The position numbers and the translations under genes were made by a program. A stretch of 64,000 nt of DNA, taken from DATKZM01 sp035527975. Its GTDB lineage: Bacteria; Pseudomonadota; Alphaproteobacteria; JAPULJ01. Positions 54,217-62,241 of the stretch are shown here, piece by piece (positions within the stretch are counted from its first letter, which is position 1; each line of letters opens with the position of its first letter). Location of the stretch: positions 17,901 through 81,900 of the forward strand of contig DATKZM010000091.1 in assembly GCA_035527975.1 (NCBI GenBank), read 5' to 3'. Under the pieces are notes generated by a model. The model saw nothing but the letters and a program-made list of their open reading frames with translations, had not been told where the DNA came from and ran no database searches.

Positions 54217-55143
54217 ATGGCACGCAGTCTCGCGATCAAGAAAGGCGAAGGCATAGGGGACCGGGGCGGCCGGGGCGAACGGCGCACGTTTCTCATGCGC
54301 GACTGGTCGGTTGAGGCGACGCTGCCCAAGGCCGGCGACATCGAAGCCCTGGTTGCCTCTTCGCCGGCGGACATGCCGGTTTATCTGAGCGCGCTGGCCA
54401 AGAACCACGGGGGCCGCATGATCGCCGACGCGGCGGCCATGCGGCGCGCCGGCTTGGAGCCGGTGCCGCACGTCGCCGTGCGCAACTATGAAAGCGCGGC
54501 CGAGCTCGAAGCGTTTCTGACGCGCATCCGCGCCGAAGCCGATGTCCGCAAGGCGCTTGTCATCGCCGGCGACCGCGACCGGCCGGCTGGTCCGTTCGAC
54601 AGCGCGCTTTCGCTGATCGCCTCGGGCATGCTCGAGGGTTGCGGCATCGAGGAAGTGGGCGTCTCGGGTTATCCCGACGGTCATCCGAAGATCGATGCCG
54701 ACCGGCTCGACGAAGCGCTGGCGGCGAAGATCGAGGCGGCGGCGAGGGCGGGGCTCGCGCTGCATGTGGTCACGCAGTTCTGCTTCGATCCCCAGGCGAT
54801 CGGGCATTGGCTCCAGGCGATCCGCGCGGGCTATCCGGGGTTGCCGGTGCGGATCGGCTTGGCCGGGCCCGCCGGTGCGACGACGCTGCTCAAGTTCGCG
54901 CTGCGCTGCGGCGTCAAGGCTTCGGCGCGCGGGTTGCGGCGCAATTTGAGCGCTGTCGGGGGCTTGATGGGCCAGTCGTCGCCGGCGCGTATCGTCGATG
55001 CGCTTGCCGCGATGCCGCTCGACGTCTGGGACCATGATGCCGCGCTGCACTTCTTTTCGTTCGGCGGCATCGGCCGGACCGCGCGATGGGTGAGCGAGAA
55101 TGCCGCGCGCGAGGCGGGCGAGACCCACGATAGTAACGACTGA
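54217..55143 (+). CDS. MetF-like methylenetetrahydrofolate reductase
   Basis: Protein of 308 residues resembling the TIM barrel of methylenetetrahydrofolate reductase: VPHVAVRNYESAAELEAFL near 90, ALVIAGDRDRPAGPFDSAL near 113, GVSGYPDGHPKIDADRLDEA near 148, and VTQFCFDPQAIGHWLQAIR near 187. The N terminus is shorter than in E. coli MetF, and the FAD-binding core is divergent (LVIAGDRDRP rather than LRGD), so it may belong to a MetF-related subgroup. Location after ahcY supports a methyl-cycle role: making the methyl-folate used to remethylate homocysteine. Confidence 0.8.
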   Translation: MARSLAIKKGEGIGDRGGRGERRTFLMRDWSVEATLPKAGDIEALVASSPADMPVYLSALAKNHGGRMIADAAAMRRAGLEPVPHVAVRNYESAAELEAFLTRIRAEADVRKALVIAGDRDRPAGPFDSALSLIASGMLEGCGIEEVGVSGYPDGHPKIDADRLDEALAAKIEAAARAGLALHVVTQFCFDPQAIGHWLQAIRAGYPGLPVRIGLAGPAGATTLLKFALRCGVKASARGLRRNLSAVGGLMGQSSPARIVDALAAMPLDVWDHDAALHFFSFGGIGRTARWVSENAAREAGETHDSND

Positions 55144-55234
55144 AGCGGCGGAGCATTGGTCGGCCGAGCACGGGGGCGGCCGAGCAAGGCGCGGCCCGGC
55201 GGAGGCCGCGCGCGCCGAAACTTACGATACCTGA

Positions 55235-55795
55235 TGCACATATATCCAGCTCGACGACACCAACCTCGCTTATCTGTGCGATCCCAACATGCGCGAACGC
55301 GCGCGCTCGATCGGCGAGGACCCGGACGCGCTGCCGCGGCTTTATGCGCGCATCATCAACGATGCGATCAGCCCGCGGCCCGACGGCATGACCGTCGCCA
55401 TCCATCTCTGCCGCGGCAACTTCCGCAGCTCCTGGGTGGCCGAAGGCGGCTACGAGCCGGTCGCCGAGGCGCTGTTCAACGAGCTCGACGTCGACGGCTA
55501 TTTCCTGGAATACGACGACGAGCGCTCGGGCGACTTCGCGCCGCTGCGCTTCGTGCCCAAGGGCAAAATTGTGGTGCTCGGCATCATCTCCTCCAAGCTG
55601 GCCGCGCTGGAAGGCAAGGACGAGCTCAAGACGCGCCTCGACGAGGCGGCGAAATACATGCCGCTGGAGCAGATGGCGCTGAGCCCGCAATGCGGCTTTT
55701 CCAGCACCGTCGACGGCAACGAGATCAGCGTCGACGACGAGATCGCCAAGCTGAAGCTGGCGGTCGAGACGGCGGCAGAGGTCTGGGGCTCATAG
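55235..55795 (+). pseudogene. 5'-truncated MetE-like methyltransferase remnant
   Basis: The frame opens after an in-frame TGA at 55232-55234 and reads CTYIQLDDTNLAYLCDPNMR, then CRGNFRSSWVAEGGYEPVAE, ending LALSPQCGFSSTVDGN-like near the C terminus (MALSPQCGFSS). This is the C-terminal half of the YxjG/MetE-like family, whose members are about 370 residues long. The N-terminal half is missing from the 91 bp between the metF-like stop and this point. An internal ATG at 55289 could still give 168 residues, but without the barrel's first half it should be inactive. It lies in the methionine cluster where a functional methionine synthase would be expected. Confidence 0.72.
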
Positions 55796-55861
55796 CTTCG
55801 GTTGTGCGCCTTCAGCGCTAACTTGCCAAAGGCACATACACTCAAACACCTTCGGTGTTTG

Positions 55862-55984
55862 AGACCCCTCACCCTAACCCTCTCCCTCAAGGGGAGAGGG
55901 AATCACGGCACGCCCTTCATTGCCCCTCTCCCCTGGAGGGAGAGGGAGGGGCCCATCGTGGTAGCGATGGGAGGGTGAGGGGGA
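55862..55984. repeat. Dispersed repeat of about 126 bp, copy 2
   Basis: Closely matches 13251-13379: same CCCCTCACCCTAACCCTCTC start, internal GGGGAGAGGG blocks, AGGGAGGGGCCCATCG, and GGGAGGGTGAGGGGG end. It differs mainly in the middle. It lies between the MetE-like remnant and a convergent oxidoreductase gene. Confidence 0.8.
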
Positions 55985-56002
55985 TGGCAGCGGAAGCGCG
56001 CC

Positions 56003-57013
56003 CTACCCCTCCATCTTCACCACGATCTTCCCGAAGTGCTGGGCGCTTTCCATGTGCTTGTACGCGGCCGGCGCGTCGGCGAAGGGGAAGACCTTGTCGA
56101 TCACGGGCTTTAGCGCGTTTGCCGCAATCGCCGCGTTCATCGCCTGGAACCAGTCGCGGCTGCCGACATAGATGCCGTTGAGACGGATCGATTTGCGCAG
56201 GATCGGCATCGGGTTGATCGTGCCCATCGTCAGCACGCCGATGAGCGCGATATGCCCGCCGACACGCACCGCCTCGATCGAGGCTTCCAGCGTGCCGCCG
56301 CCGCCGACCTCGACGACATGGTCGACGCCGCGGCCTTGCGTGAGCGCGGCCACTTCCTTGGCCCAATCGGGCGTCGCCTCGTAATTGACCGTCGCCCAGG
56401 CGCCCATCGCCTTGGCGCGTTCGAGCTTCTCGTCGCTCTTGGAAGTGACGATGGCGCGGGCGCCCATCATCGCCGCGAACTGAAGCGCGAAGATCGAAAC
56501 GCCGCCGGTGCCGAGCAGCAGCACGGTTTCGCCCGCTGTGAGGCCGCCTTTCACGACCAGCGCATGCCAGGCCGTGAGGGCCGCACAGGGCAGCGTCGCC
56601 GCCTCCTCATAGCTCAGATGCTCGGGGATGGCGACGGCGCCGCGTTCGCCCAGCACCACCTCCTCCGCGGCCATGCCGTCGATCGGCCCGCCGCGCGCGC
56701 TCGCCATCGCCGCCGGCGAGACCCCGCCCGCGTCCCAGTCGTCGAAGAAGCAGCCGGCGACCCGGTCGCCCGGCTTGAACGCGGCAACGCCGTCGCCCAC
56801 CGCAACCACCTCGCCGGCGCCATCGGAGTTGGGCACGCGAGGGTAAGCGAGCCCCATGCGGGCTGGAAAACGCACCGTGTTGAGGTCGCGGTAGTTGAGC
56901 GAGTTGGCGTGGACCTTGACCTTGATCTGGCCGGGGCCGGGCTCGGGGCTCGGCCGGTCGACCATGGCCAAGGTATCGATGCCGCCTTCGCCCTGGATCT
57001 CCAATGCTTTCAT
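56003..57013 (-). CDS. Zinc-independent MDR oxidoreductase (quinone oxidoreductase-like)
   Basis: Medium-chain dehydrogenase/reductase of 336 residues: PGQIKVKVHANSLNYRDLNT near 28, VPNSDGAGEVVAVGDGVAAF near 60, GETVLLLGTGGVSIFALQFA near 160 for NADP binding, and GRGVDHVVEVGGGGTLEASI near 225. The Cys and His ligands for catalytic zinc of true alcohol dehydrogenases are missing from the NSDGAGE region, as in quinone oxidoreductases. It leads two downstream-transcribed SDR neighbours only by proximity; gaps of about 30 bp allow co-transcription from the SDR at 58715 to this gene. Confidence 0.88.
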   Translation of the reverse strand: MKALEIQGEGGIDTLAMVDRPSPEPGPGQIKVKVHANSLNYRDLNTVRFPARMGLAYPRVPNSDGAGEVVAVGDGVAAFKPGDRVAGCFFDDWDAGGVSPAAMASARGGPIDGMAAEEVVLGERGAVAIPEHLSYEEAATLPCAALTAWHALVVKGGLTAGETVLLLGTGGVSIFALQFAAMMGARAIVTSKSDEKLERAKAMGAWATVNYEATPDWAKEVAALTQGRGVDHVVEVGGGGTLEASIEAVRVGGHIALIGVLTMGTINPMPILRKSIRLNGIYVGSRDWFQAMNAAIAANALKPVIDKVFPFADAPAAYKHMESAQHFGKIVVKMEG

Positions 57014-57044
57014 GGGCTCGTGTCTCCCTTTGATGTGACTTGGC

Positions 57045-57833
57045 TCACGCCGTCGCCCCGCCGTCGATCGGGATCACCGTGCCGGTGAGGTAGCTCGCGG
57101 CCGGCGAGGCAAGCAGGAGGATGAGCCCCTTCATCTCGTCGGTCTCGGCGATGCGGCCCGCCGGCACCATCTCGATGAACGCCGCGGCGACCTCAGGGTC
57201 GTTGATGCGCCCGCCACCGATATTGGTGCGGAACGGCCCCGGCGCGATCGCGTTGACGGAAATGTTGTACGGCGCCAACTCGCGGCCCGCCTGGCGCACC
57301 ATGTTGGCGATCGCCGCCTTGGTCGCGACATAGCCGTAGCCGACGATATCCTCGGCGCCGATCCCGGCAATCGACGAGGTGACGACGATGCGGCCCGAGT
57401 TCTGTTTCTTCATGTGGATGGCGGCCGCCTGCATCGTCACCATGACGCTGGTGAGGTTGATGTGGACGACACGCTGCCAGGCCGCGAGGTCGATCGCCTC
57501 GAGCTTGCCCTGGGGCGTGTTGTGGCCGGGCCCGGCGCTGATCCCGGCATTGGCGAAGGCGGCGTCGAGCCGGCCGTGGCGCGCCGCCGCGCCGTCGATG
57601 GCGGCGCGAAGGCCGTCCAGATCGGCGACGTCGAGCACCACCGGCTCGGCCGCATAGCCTTCGCCGCGCAAGCGCGCGACTTCGGTTTCCAGCTTGTCGG
57701 GATCGATGTCGGCCATCACCGCGGTGGCGCCGTTCATCGCCATGACCTCGGCCATGGCGAGGCCGATCCCATTGGCCGCCCCCGTGACGAAAGCGACATG
57801 CCCGGCCACGTCGAATATCTGCTCAACCTTCAT
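57045..57833 (-). CDS. Short-chain dehydrogenase/reductase (classical)
   Basis: SDR of 262 residues with every classical motif: VTGAANGIG at about 16-24, FANAGIS near 92 (variant of NNAG), Ser of TSSIAG near 152, and Tyr/Lys in YGYVATKAA near 165. It ends TVIPIDGGATA as in most members. It lies in line with a second SDR upstream and an MDR downstream on the same strand. The substrate is unknown. Confidence 0.92.
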   Translation of the reverse strand: MKVEQIFDVAGHVAFVTGAANGIGLAMAEVMAMNGATAVMADIDPDKLETEVARLRGEGYAAEPVVLDVADLDGLRAAIDGAAARHGRLDAAFANAGISAGPGHNTPQGKLEAIDLAAWQRVVHINLTSVMVTMQAAAIHMKKQNSGRIVVTSSIAGIGAEDIVGYGYVATKAAIANMVRQAGRELAPYNISVNAIAPGPFRTNIGGGRINDPEVAAAFIEMVPAGRIAETDEMKGLILLLASPAASYLTGTVIPIDGGATA

Positions 57834-57860
57834 GCCCCGTTCCCCCGTCTATTTTGGTTC

Positions 57861-58715
57861 TCAATCGCGTTGTCGTTCGATATCGGGCGCCATCCGCGCG
57901 GCCCAGGCGTAAGCGTCGTCGATGCGCTTGTAGCGCCGGTCGATGAACTCGCGCGTCGCCGGATGGGTGAAGATGTAGAACGCGTCATCCTCGATCGCGC
58001 GGATGACCCAGCGCCCGATCTCGATCGGCGCCATGCCGGCCTTCAGGAGCGCCGGCAGATCGTGGTCGAAGGGCCGCTCGAACGGCCCGCCATAGCGGTC
58101 AGGCCGGTGGCGGCCGCTCTCGTAAATCGCGGTATCGACGGCGGCCGGGCAGAGCACCGAGACGCCGATATTCTTGTCCTTGAGGTCGTCCTTGAGCGCC
58201 TCGGACAGGCCGACCACCGCGTATTTGGTAGTCGAGTAGACGCCGTGGCCCCAGCCCGGCATCACATGATGACCGCCGATCGAGGCGGTATTGACGATAT
58301 GCCCGCCTTGCCCATGCCCCTCGATGCGCGGCAGGAAGGCTTGCAGCCCGTTGATCACGCCCATCAGGTTGACGCCGACGACCCAGTCCCAGTCTTCGTC
58401 GGGCACGGCGTCGAGCGGCACCCCGGCATAGCCAACGCCGGCATTGTTGCAAAGGATGTGGATGGCCCCCAGGAAATCAGCGGCGTGCGCGGCCGCTTCC
58501 TTGACGGCGGCCCGGTCGGAGACGTCGAGGACAATCGTCTCAACGGCGCCGCCGCCGGCCATGAGACCGGCCTTGATGCGCGCCAGCGCCTCGGCATCAA
58601 TATCGGCCAGAAAAAGCTTCACGCCCCGCGCGGCCATCGCCCGGGCAATGCCGAGCCCGATGCCGGAAGCCGCGCCCGTGACCACCGCGCCCCGTCCCTT
58701 GATATCGCCGATCAC
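57861..58715 (-). CDS. Short-chain dehydrogenase/reductase (classical)
   Basis: SDR of 284 residues: VTGAASGIGLGIARAMA near 11-27, CNNAGVGYAG near 88, Ser of TASIGG near 143, Tyr/Lys in YSTTKYAVVGL near 158. The C-terminal part (AIEDDAFYIFTHPATREFID) is typical of a large SDR subgroup often annotated as unspecified oxidoreductases. The true start is probably the GTG at 58715, preceded by a GGGGGG run; a longer frame to 58934 is low-complexity and rejected. First of the three oxidoreductase genes on this strand. Confidence 0.9.
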   Translation of the reverse strand: MIGDIKGRGAVVTGAASGIGLGIARAMAARGVKLFLADIDAEALARIKAGLMAGGGAVETIVLDVSDRAAVKEAAAHAADFLGAIHILCNNAGVGYAGVPLDAVPDEDWDWVVGVNLMGVINGLQAFLPRIEGHGQGGHIVNTASIGGHHVMPGWGHGVYSTTKYAVVGLSEALKDDLKDKNIGVSVLCPAAVDTAIYESGRHRPDRYGGPFERPFDHDLPALLKAGMAPIEIGRWVIRAIEDDAFYIFTHPATREFIDRRYKRIDDAYAWAARMAPDIERQRD

Positions 58716-58764
58716 GCCAGCCCCCCGGTCCTGCTTGTCGCCGCGCCAGCCCGCACCATCGCCC

Positions 58765-58782
58765 GCCAGGCCCCTGCCTGGC
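58765..58782. other. Perfect 7-bp hairpin in a divergent promoter region
   Basis: GCCAGGC and GCCTGGC around CCCT. It lies in the 259-bp gap between the SDR (minus) and the TAXI binding-protein gene (plus). No T-run follows on either strand; it may be an operator or a leader hairpin. Confidence 0.4.
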
Positions 58783-58974
58783 AACTTCAAGCGTGATTTT
58801 TGCCCTCCCGGGCGATATTCTCCGCCCCGCAAAGACGGGCTGGATGCGGGTTTCCTTTCCTTGTCGGCTGAAGAGGCCCCCTGGCCATGACGGCCATGGG
58901 GACCTTGCCAGCAGCCCGGCCATCTTGAACACACGGGACGACCGCGACAAGCGGCGCACCAGGGAGGACTTCAA

Positions 58975-59943
58975 ATGAAGCAATCGTTTGCAAAAATTGC
59001 CCTCATTACGAGCGCGGCGGCGTTCGTGGCGGGCAGCGCGGCGGCGGAAACCGTCGGCTTCGCGACACTGCCGCCGGGCGCCATCAACAACGTGCAGGCG
59101 CAGGTCATCGCCAAGGTCGCGCAGTCCAATTCCAACCTCAAGATACGCGTGATCCCCTATCGCGGCGGCGGCGCGGTTGCCGGCGCGGTGAACACGCGGC
59201 GCGCGGAAATCGGCATCACCGACATCGTCGAGATGACCGATGCCAGCACCGGCGGCGGCCAGTTCAAGGGCCGCAAGATGCCCAATCTGCGGGTCGCATT
59301 CCGCGTCCTGGCTTTCCCGGTGGGGATCTTCGTGCGCAAGGATTCGCCGATCAAGACGATTGCGCAGCTGCGCGGCAAGCGCTTCGCCACCGAGTGGACC
59401 GCCTTTCCCAACTCGATCCCGCTGACCAATGGCATGATGGCCACCGGCGGGCTCAGCCTGAAGAACGTCAAAGGCGTGCCGACCGCGAACATCATCCGCG
59501 GCGCCAACGACTTCAAGGCGGGCAAGACCGACGCCTTCATCTTCGCCGTCGGCGCGCCGAAGGTGGCGGAGGTGAACTCCGCGGTTGGCGGCATTCGGAT
59601 CCTGCCGATCGCCAACACGCCTGAGAACCTGAAACGCGTGAAGTCGGTACGGTCGGACTATTTCCTCATCACCCTGCCGGCGCGGATGCCGTTCGTGGGC
59701 GTGCTGCAGCCGACCACCGTGTTGGCCTCCGATCTGATCATCTATGTCGGCAGCCATGTCTCCGACGCGACCGTCTATGCCTTGGTCAAGGGCGTCTACA
59801 ACCAGAAGGCCGCGTTGGTGAAGGGCCATCCCTCGTTCCGCGCCCATGCGCCGAAGCTGATGGCCAAGCAGTTCACGGTGGCCAAGTACCACCCGGGCGC
59901 GATCAAGTTCTACAAGGAGATCGGAATCTGGCCGGGCAAGTAA
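58975..59943 (+). CDS. TAXI-family TRAP transporter solute-binding protein
   Basis: Periplasmic protein of 322 residues with a Sec signal peptide (ITSAAAFVAGSAAAE). The mature part has ETVGFATLPPGAINNVQAQV, YRGGGAVAGAVNTRRAEIGI near 62 and SPIKTIAQLRGKRFATEWTA near 123, the hallmarks of TAXI proteins, which are unrelated in sequence to DctP. GGGAGGACTTCAA lies before its ATG. The fused permease gene follows 32 bp downstream. Confidence 0.9.
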   Translation: MKQSFAKIALITSAAAFVAGSAAAETVGFATLPPGAINNVQAQVIAKVAQSNSNLKIRVIPYRGGGAVAGAVNTRRAEIGITDIVEMTDASTGGGQFKGRKMPNLRVAFRVLAFPVGIFVRKDSPIKTIAQLRGKRFATEWTAFPNSIPLTNGMMATGGLSLKNVKGVPTANIIRGANDFKAGKTDAFIFAVGAPKVAEVNSAVGGIRILPIANTPENLKRVKSVRSDYFLITLPARMPFVGVLQPTTVLASDLIIYVGSHVSDATVYALVKGVYNQKAALVKGHPSFRAHAPKLMAKQFTVAKYHPGAIKFYKEIGIWPGK

Positions 59944-59975
59944 TCCCGGCTGATTTTCAGAGCGGCGTCTAGCCG

Positions 59976-62129
59976 TTGAGCGCCGCCGAAAACGAGGCGG
60001 GCCCCGCATCGCCAAGCGTTCCGGGGATCGAGACGCCGGTCATCCTGGCGATCGATCCGTCGGACACGCCGGCAATACATAAAGGCCTGCGGGGCCTGCG
60101 TTCGACGCTTGCGGTGGTGCTGACCCTGGGCTCGCTGGGCTGGTCGGCGCAGGTGCCGAGCTGGTTCGGCGTCGCGCTGTTCACCGAGCAGTTTCTGTCG
60201 GCGATGCTTGGGGTCGCGCTGGCGCTCGTCTACATCCATTACCCGGCACGCCGCGGCACCGTGCGCACCCGGCTGCCGTGGTACGACATCGGCGGCGCCA
60301 TCCTTGGCTTTGGCGCGGGCTGGTATGTCGCGCTCGTCTATCCGGTGCTGATCAAGCAGCTCACCGGGGCGGACCTGCCGATCGATGCTCTGGTCGTCTC
60401 GCTGGTCTTCTTCGTGCTGTGCATCGAGGGGCTGCGGCGCACGGTCGGCTACTCGCTCGTCATTATCGTGCTGGTCTTCGTGGCCTACGCGCTGATCGGC
60501 CATCTTGTGCCGGGCGGGCTGCAGACGCGGCGCGTCGGTTTCGGCCAGCTCATCACCTATCTCGCGCTCGACACCAGCGCCCTGATGGGGCTTGCCATGG
60601 TGGTCGGCACGACGATCGTGCTGACCTTCGTCTTCTTCGGCCAATTGCTGCTGGCCTCGGGTGGGTCGACCTTCTTCAACGACGTCTCGCTGCTGCTGAT
60701 GGGGCGCTACCGTGGCGGCTCGGCGAAGATCGCGATCACCGCCTCGAGCCTCTTCGGCTCGGTCTCGGGGGTGGCCGTCTCCAACATCGTCGCCACCGGC
60801 GTCGTGACCATCCCGATGATGAAGCGCGCCGGCTTCTCGCCCAAATTCGCCGCCTCGGTCGAGGCCGTGGCCTCGACCGGCGGCCAGCTCATGCCACCGG
60901 TGATGGGCGCGGTCGCCTTCCTGATGGCCGATTTCCTGGAGATGCCATACCGCGAGATCGTGCTCGCGGCGATCGTGCCCTCGCTGCTCTACTACGTGGC
61001 GCTCTTCATCCAGGCCGATTTCGAGGCCGCCAAGGCCGGCATCACGCGGGTCCCGGAAGCGGACATACCAAGGGCGCGCACCGTCTTCTCCGCCGGCTGG
61101 ATGTTCATCCTGCCTTTCGCCGGGCTTATCCTGGCGCTGTTCACGCTGAACTGGGAGGCCGAAGCGGCAGCGATCCTGGCCGCGATGGTGATCGCCATTC
61201 TGTTCGGGAGCTGGCCGGTCTTCGCGGTCGCGATGCTGCTGATCGGCATTTACTTCGCGCTCAACTGGAGCGGATCCACCGCCATCGCCGTCGCCGCAGC
61301 GCTCGGTGTTTCCATCATACTGCGCCTCACTTATCGCGGCGTCTCGATGCCGGCGAAGGCGATCTTCGACGCGCTGGTCAAGACGGGCTTGTCAGTGCTC
61401 GACATCATCATGATCGTGGCCGGCGCGGGTTTCATCATCGGTGTGTTGCTGTCGACCGGGCTCGGCTTTGCGCTGACCTCGCTGCTGGTCGATTTCGGCA
61501 GCGGCAACCTGCTGGTTCTGCTGCTGATATCGGGCATGCTGTGCATCGTGCTCGGCATGGGCATGCCGACGGTGGGCGTCTATATCCTGCTGGCGGTGCT
61601 GGTGGCGCCCTCGCTCAAGGATGTCGGCGTGCTGCCGCTCGCGGGGCATATGTTCATTCTCTATCTCGGCATGATGTCGCTGATCACGCCGCCGGTCGCG
61701 GTGGCTGCCTTTTTCGCCGCCTCGATCGCCAAGGCGCCGCCGATGGCGACAGGCTGGTATTCGATGCGCTTCGGCTGGACCGCCTATGTGGTGCCGTTCC
61801 TCTTCGTCTACTCGCCCAGTCTCCTACTCCAAGGCAGCACGGCCGATCTGGTGATCGATGTGTCCACGGCGATCGCCGGGGTCTGGTTTGTTTCGGCCGC
61901 CATCGCAGGGTATTTTGCGCGCCCGCTGCCCACCGCCGAACGCCTTGCTTTCACCCTTGCAGGAGCGATGCTGCTGCTCCCGCGCGGGGTCGGAAGCTGG
62001 GTGATCTGGCTCAACCTGGCGGGGCTGGCGCTGGGCTCGGCGCTGGTCACGCGCGAGATCATGGCATCACGCAAGCGCAAGCAATCGGACCGGGCCGGGC
62101 CGGCCAAGAGCACGATCGCGTCACAGTGA
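59976..62129 (+). CDS. TRAP transporter fused permease (TAXI type)
   Basis: Integral membrane protein of 717 residues, starting at a TTG. The first third (about 40-170) is a 4TM-like region that replaces DctQ. The DctM-like domain then shows GSSLFGSVSGVAVSNIVATG in overlapping form near 250, VASTGGQLMPPVMGAVAFLM near 300, LVLGMGMPTVGVYILLAVL near 525 and SLITPPVAVAAFFAASIAKA near 567. Further helices follow to the C terminus. It pairs with the TAXI binding protein; the solute is unknown. Confidence 0.9.
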   Translation: MSAAENEAGPASPSVPGIETPVILAIDPSDTPAIHKGLRGLRSTLAVVLTLGSLGWSAQVPSWFGVALFTEQFLSAMLGVALALVYIHYPARRGTVRTRLPWYDIGGAILGFGAGWYVALVYPVLIKQLTGADLPIDALVVSLVFFVLCIEGLRRTVGYSLVIIVLVFVAYALIGHLVPGGLQTRRVGFGQLITYLALDTSALMGLAMVVGTTIVLTFVFFGQLLLASGGSTFFNDVSLLLMGRYRGGSAKIAITASSLFGSVSGVAVSNIVATGVVTIPMMKRAGFSPKFAASVEAVASTGGQLMPPVMGAVAFLMADFLEMPYREIVLAAIVPSLLYYVALFIQADFEAAKAGITRVPEADIPRARTVFSAGWMFILPFAGLILALFTLNWEAEAAAILAAMVIAILFGSWPVFAVAMLLIGIYFALNWSGSTAIAVAAALGVSIILRLTYRGVSMPAKAIFDALVKTGLSVLDIIMIVAGAGFIIGVLLSTGLGFALTSLLVDFGSGNLLVLLLISGMLCIVLGMGMPTVGVYILLAVLVAPSLKDVGVLPLAGHMFILYLGMMSLITPPVAVAAFFAASIAKAPPMATGWYSMRFGWTAYVVPFLFVYSPSLLLQGSTADLVIDVSTAIAGVWFVSAAIAGYFARPLPTAERLAFTLAGAMLLLPRGVGSWVIWLNLAGLALGSALVTREIMASRKRKQSDRAGPAKSTIASQ

Positions 62130-62169
62130 TCTCGGGTGACGCGTGAATCGCGCTCTAAACATATGTGAT

Positions 62170-62219
62170 AGATCAAGATTCACGTCTCAGATCGCAGCGA
62201 TCTGAGACGATCTTGATCT
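62170..62219. repeat. Long near-perfect inverted repeat (cruciform or terminator-like)
   Basis: The inner arms CGTCTCAGATCGC and GCGATCTGAGACG (13 bp) are perfect around a single A. The outer arms AGATCAAGAT and ATCTTGATCT (10 bp) are perfect, separated on the left by a TCA bulge. It lies in the 112-bp gap between the TRAP permease and the ligase gene and would make an unusually stable RNA stem. Confidence 0.85.
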
Positions 62220-62241
62220 AGCTCGTGGTTGGAGAAGGGTA

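Noticed and set aside
55156..55821. 221-codon plus ORF overlapping the MetE-like remnant
   Set aside because: Arg-rich alternate frame; the remnant frame has recognisable family motifs.
60278..62146. 622-codon plus ORF
   Set aside because: Alternate-frame shadow of the TAXI-type TRAP permease, Arg/Gly/Pro-rich.
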